From NCBI RefSeq assembly GCF_929443795.1, contig NC_064919.1:75899386-75963385 (forward strand): a stretch of DNA of 64,000 nucleotides, written 5' to 3'. Below, one piece after another: positions 62,301-64,000 of this stretch; within the stretch, counting starts at the first letter, position 1; every line of letters starts with the position of its first letter. The position numbers and the translations under genes were made by a program. The notes below the pieces were generated by a model. The model worked only from the letters and a program-made list of their open reading frames with translations. It searched no databases and had not been told where the DNA came from. The DNA comes from Astur gentilis. Taxonomy: Eukaryota; Chordata; Aves; Accipitriformes; Accipitridae.

Positions 62301-64000
62301 GCTTAGCGTTTTTGTATATTACAGTTTTGAAATTTCTTCCCCAGAGGGATGGTAGATGTCCTCCTCCATCCCAGAGAAATGCATGAATGAGATATAAAAT
62401 TAAAACGAAGCAAAATCATAGTTGACTGTCAGGTATGCACAAAACCAGCTGGTGACTATGCCAGCTTTAAAAAAACGCTAAGACCAGACAGAATATCCGT
62501 TTCCCAAGTATCTTGGGAAAACATTGATCATGTACCTCAAATTTGCATAATTATGCCTGTGTTCATATGTATATTGTGCCTTATTCTGAACCTATGATAT
62601 AAGTTCTAATTTATCTTACACAATTTATGTTTGAAGTCTGGCACATCTTTTTCTGCCCTTCGGTTTCGAAAGCTGATTGCTCTCTCTAGGATCAGCTAGT
62701 TGTCAGTGTGTTCAGCTTTTTATGCAGAATAAATACTCCCAAAGAAATTATACGTATGACAAGTTCCTTTTTAGCAGCACAGTAGCAGCATTTGTCAGAC
62801 TAAATCATTAACAATATCCAGAATGCACCATTTTCTTTCTGCCCTTCCTGAAAACCTCACTGAGTTTGAATTAGCATTAGTTTAGATATATACTCAGGTA
62901 GACCTGTCTTCCGAGTCAGTAAAGAGGTGATACGCCACATCACTGTTTCTCTTTTTTTCTTCTCACTGATGATTTCTGACAGTAAAGCTCATTCTGCCCT
63001 TTCTCTTGTTTTATGTCTCACCATACTGTTACTTCTCTTTTAGAATATCAAATACAGGTGCTCAGGCAGCACTATTCAAAACAGCTATTTCAACTGCAGT
63101 TGCAAGAGTGGGTACTTGCTGATATTGTATGTTTTCTTATACAAGTACTAGTAAGTTGCTGGTAGAATTTATTCTTTTGTGAAATTATCAGTAGAAGATC
63201 TGAAGATTTAGTATAACCTTGAATAGAATTCTTGCTGCTCATAGCAATTTAATAAATTCTTCTTTCATTTTTATTTTAAAAATGAAAATTATCATATTTT
63301 CTGTGGCAAGAATTCTTCTGCATGGTAGATAATAAAGTATGTAAATGAAGTCGACTTATTCTATCTTTTGGTCAGTTTACCATTGGATGGCAACAGAAAA
63401 TTCTTTTACTAAAGTGCATACCTGCTGCAGACACATAATCCATATATTCTGCACACATCAGAAGACTGTTACAGAAACAGAGTAGTCTTTATCCTCCATT
63501 TGGAGAAATGTGCGTTTCTAAAGGTTTAGGTGTACAGTTTAGGATTCTATGAGGGTATAATTTTCGTCATATTTGGAATAAGAAAAGAAGTCAGCCTATA
63601 AAAGGCAAGTGCAGCACACTGTTTATTAAGTTATTTTAAATCAAATAAATTCTATCCTTTGGTTTGAATTTTTTTTTTTAACAGATTAATGCATGGTTAC
63701 TTGAATGGGCCAGGTGAAAAATAGTTTTAATTTTGAAACAAGAAATAGGTGTACCTGACAGACTTTTCTGCTTATACAGCGTCAAATTAATCTCGTTTAT
63801 ATGTATAGGCCATGCAAATAAAATTTAATATTCTGGTGCATAATATGATATGTGGAACCTAAGATTTATATAATTCTGTTTCTGGAATTATGCAGCTGCT
63901 TCCTGTGATTAACTGCCTTGGGAACCTCTGTTCATCAATCCCTTTTAAGGAATGTTTTTAACAGTTCCTCTTCCATGGTGAGAGAGGAGCCAGATATGGA
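59393..64000. other. Intergenic, nothing recognised
   Basis: AT-rich sequence to the right edge. Contents noted: a T16-type run near 59470, an A21 run at 60416-60436, and no exon or repeat I can support. Confidence 0.55.
60416..60436 (+). repeat. Poly(A) run of about 21 bases
   Basis: An uninterrupted A run. No retrocopied gene is recognised immediately upstream, so it is called a simple repeat. Confidence 0.85.

Noticed and set aside
52000..64000. PRLR exons to the right of SPEF2
   Set aside because: Expected from synteny, but no cytokine-receptor motif or signal peptide exon could be found in the plus-strand frames.
1..64000. CRISPR arrays, tRNA or rRNA genes, bacterial operons
   Set aside because: No regularly spaced repeats, cloverleaf-type sequences or tightly packed genes were seen; the window is vertebrate.

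Overview
The window is a piece of a bird genome. The evidence is a vertebrate gene with short GT-AG exons in AT-rich introns, many CR1 LINE fragments (the dominant avian retroposon), and solo LTRs of families common in bird genomes. One protein-coding gene is present: SPEF2 (sperm flagellar protein 2, homologue of the Chlamydomonas central-pair protein CPC1), on the minus strand. In chicken, SPEF2 lies next to PRLR on the Z chromosome, so this is probably Z-linked sequence; that placement is inference.

SPEF2 starts in a CpG island near 51.2 kb and runs leftwards. I reconstructed 25 consecutive coding exons (51236 down to 2772). They total 3751 coding bases (1250 codons plus one base) with no in-frame stop, GT-AG borders throughout and matching phases at every junction. 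The order is: an N-terminal calponin-homology-like region (exons 1-3), Lys/Glu-rich coiled coil (exons 4-9), an adenylate-kinase-like part with a P-loop (exon 11) and a DGFP motif (exon 16), a short Pro-rich linker (exon 19), then conserved helical segments. The C-terminal third lies beyond base 1. The promoter has a full-consensus RFX X-box 56 bases upstream of the start codon and two palindromic NRF1-type sites, as expected for a cilia gene.

Non-coding content: CR1 fragments at 440-769, 19872-21775, 24480-24666, 40120-40738, 43700-49060 (a nest of several elements) and 57040-59392, and four LTR pieces (1-439, 8610-9217, 15559-16138, 54878-55771). A broken CHCHD2-like sequence, possibly a processed pseudogene, lies near 34.3-34.7 kb. 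From 51.9 kb to the right edge the window is intergenic, apart from one LTR and one long CR1.

The most unusual structure is two pairs of inverted, near-identical CR1 copies. One pair (about 20246-21325 and 43771-44806) shares about 1.04 kb with only two internal substitutions and one 43-base deletion, although both copies are degenerate and their homologous flanks fall to about 80% identity; this looks like gene conversion. The second pair (44823-46080 and 58130-59392) is about 99% identical and shares inactivating lesions. I found no sign of a novel multi-gene system.
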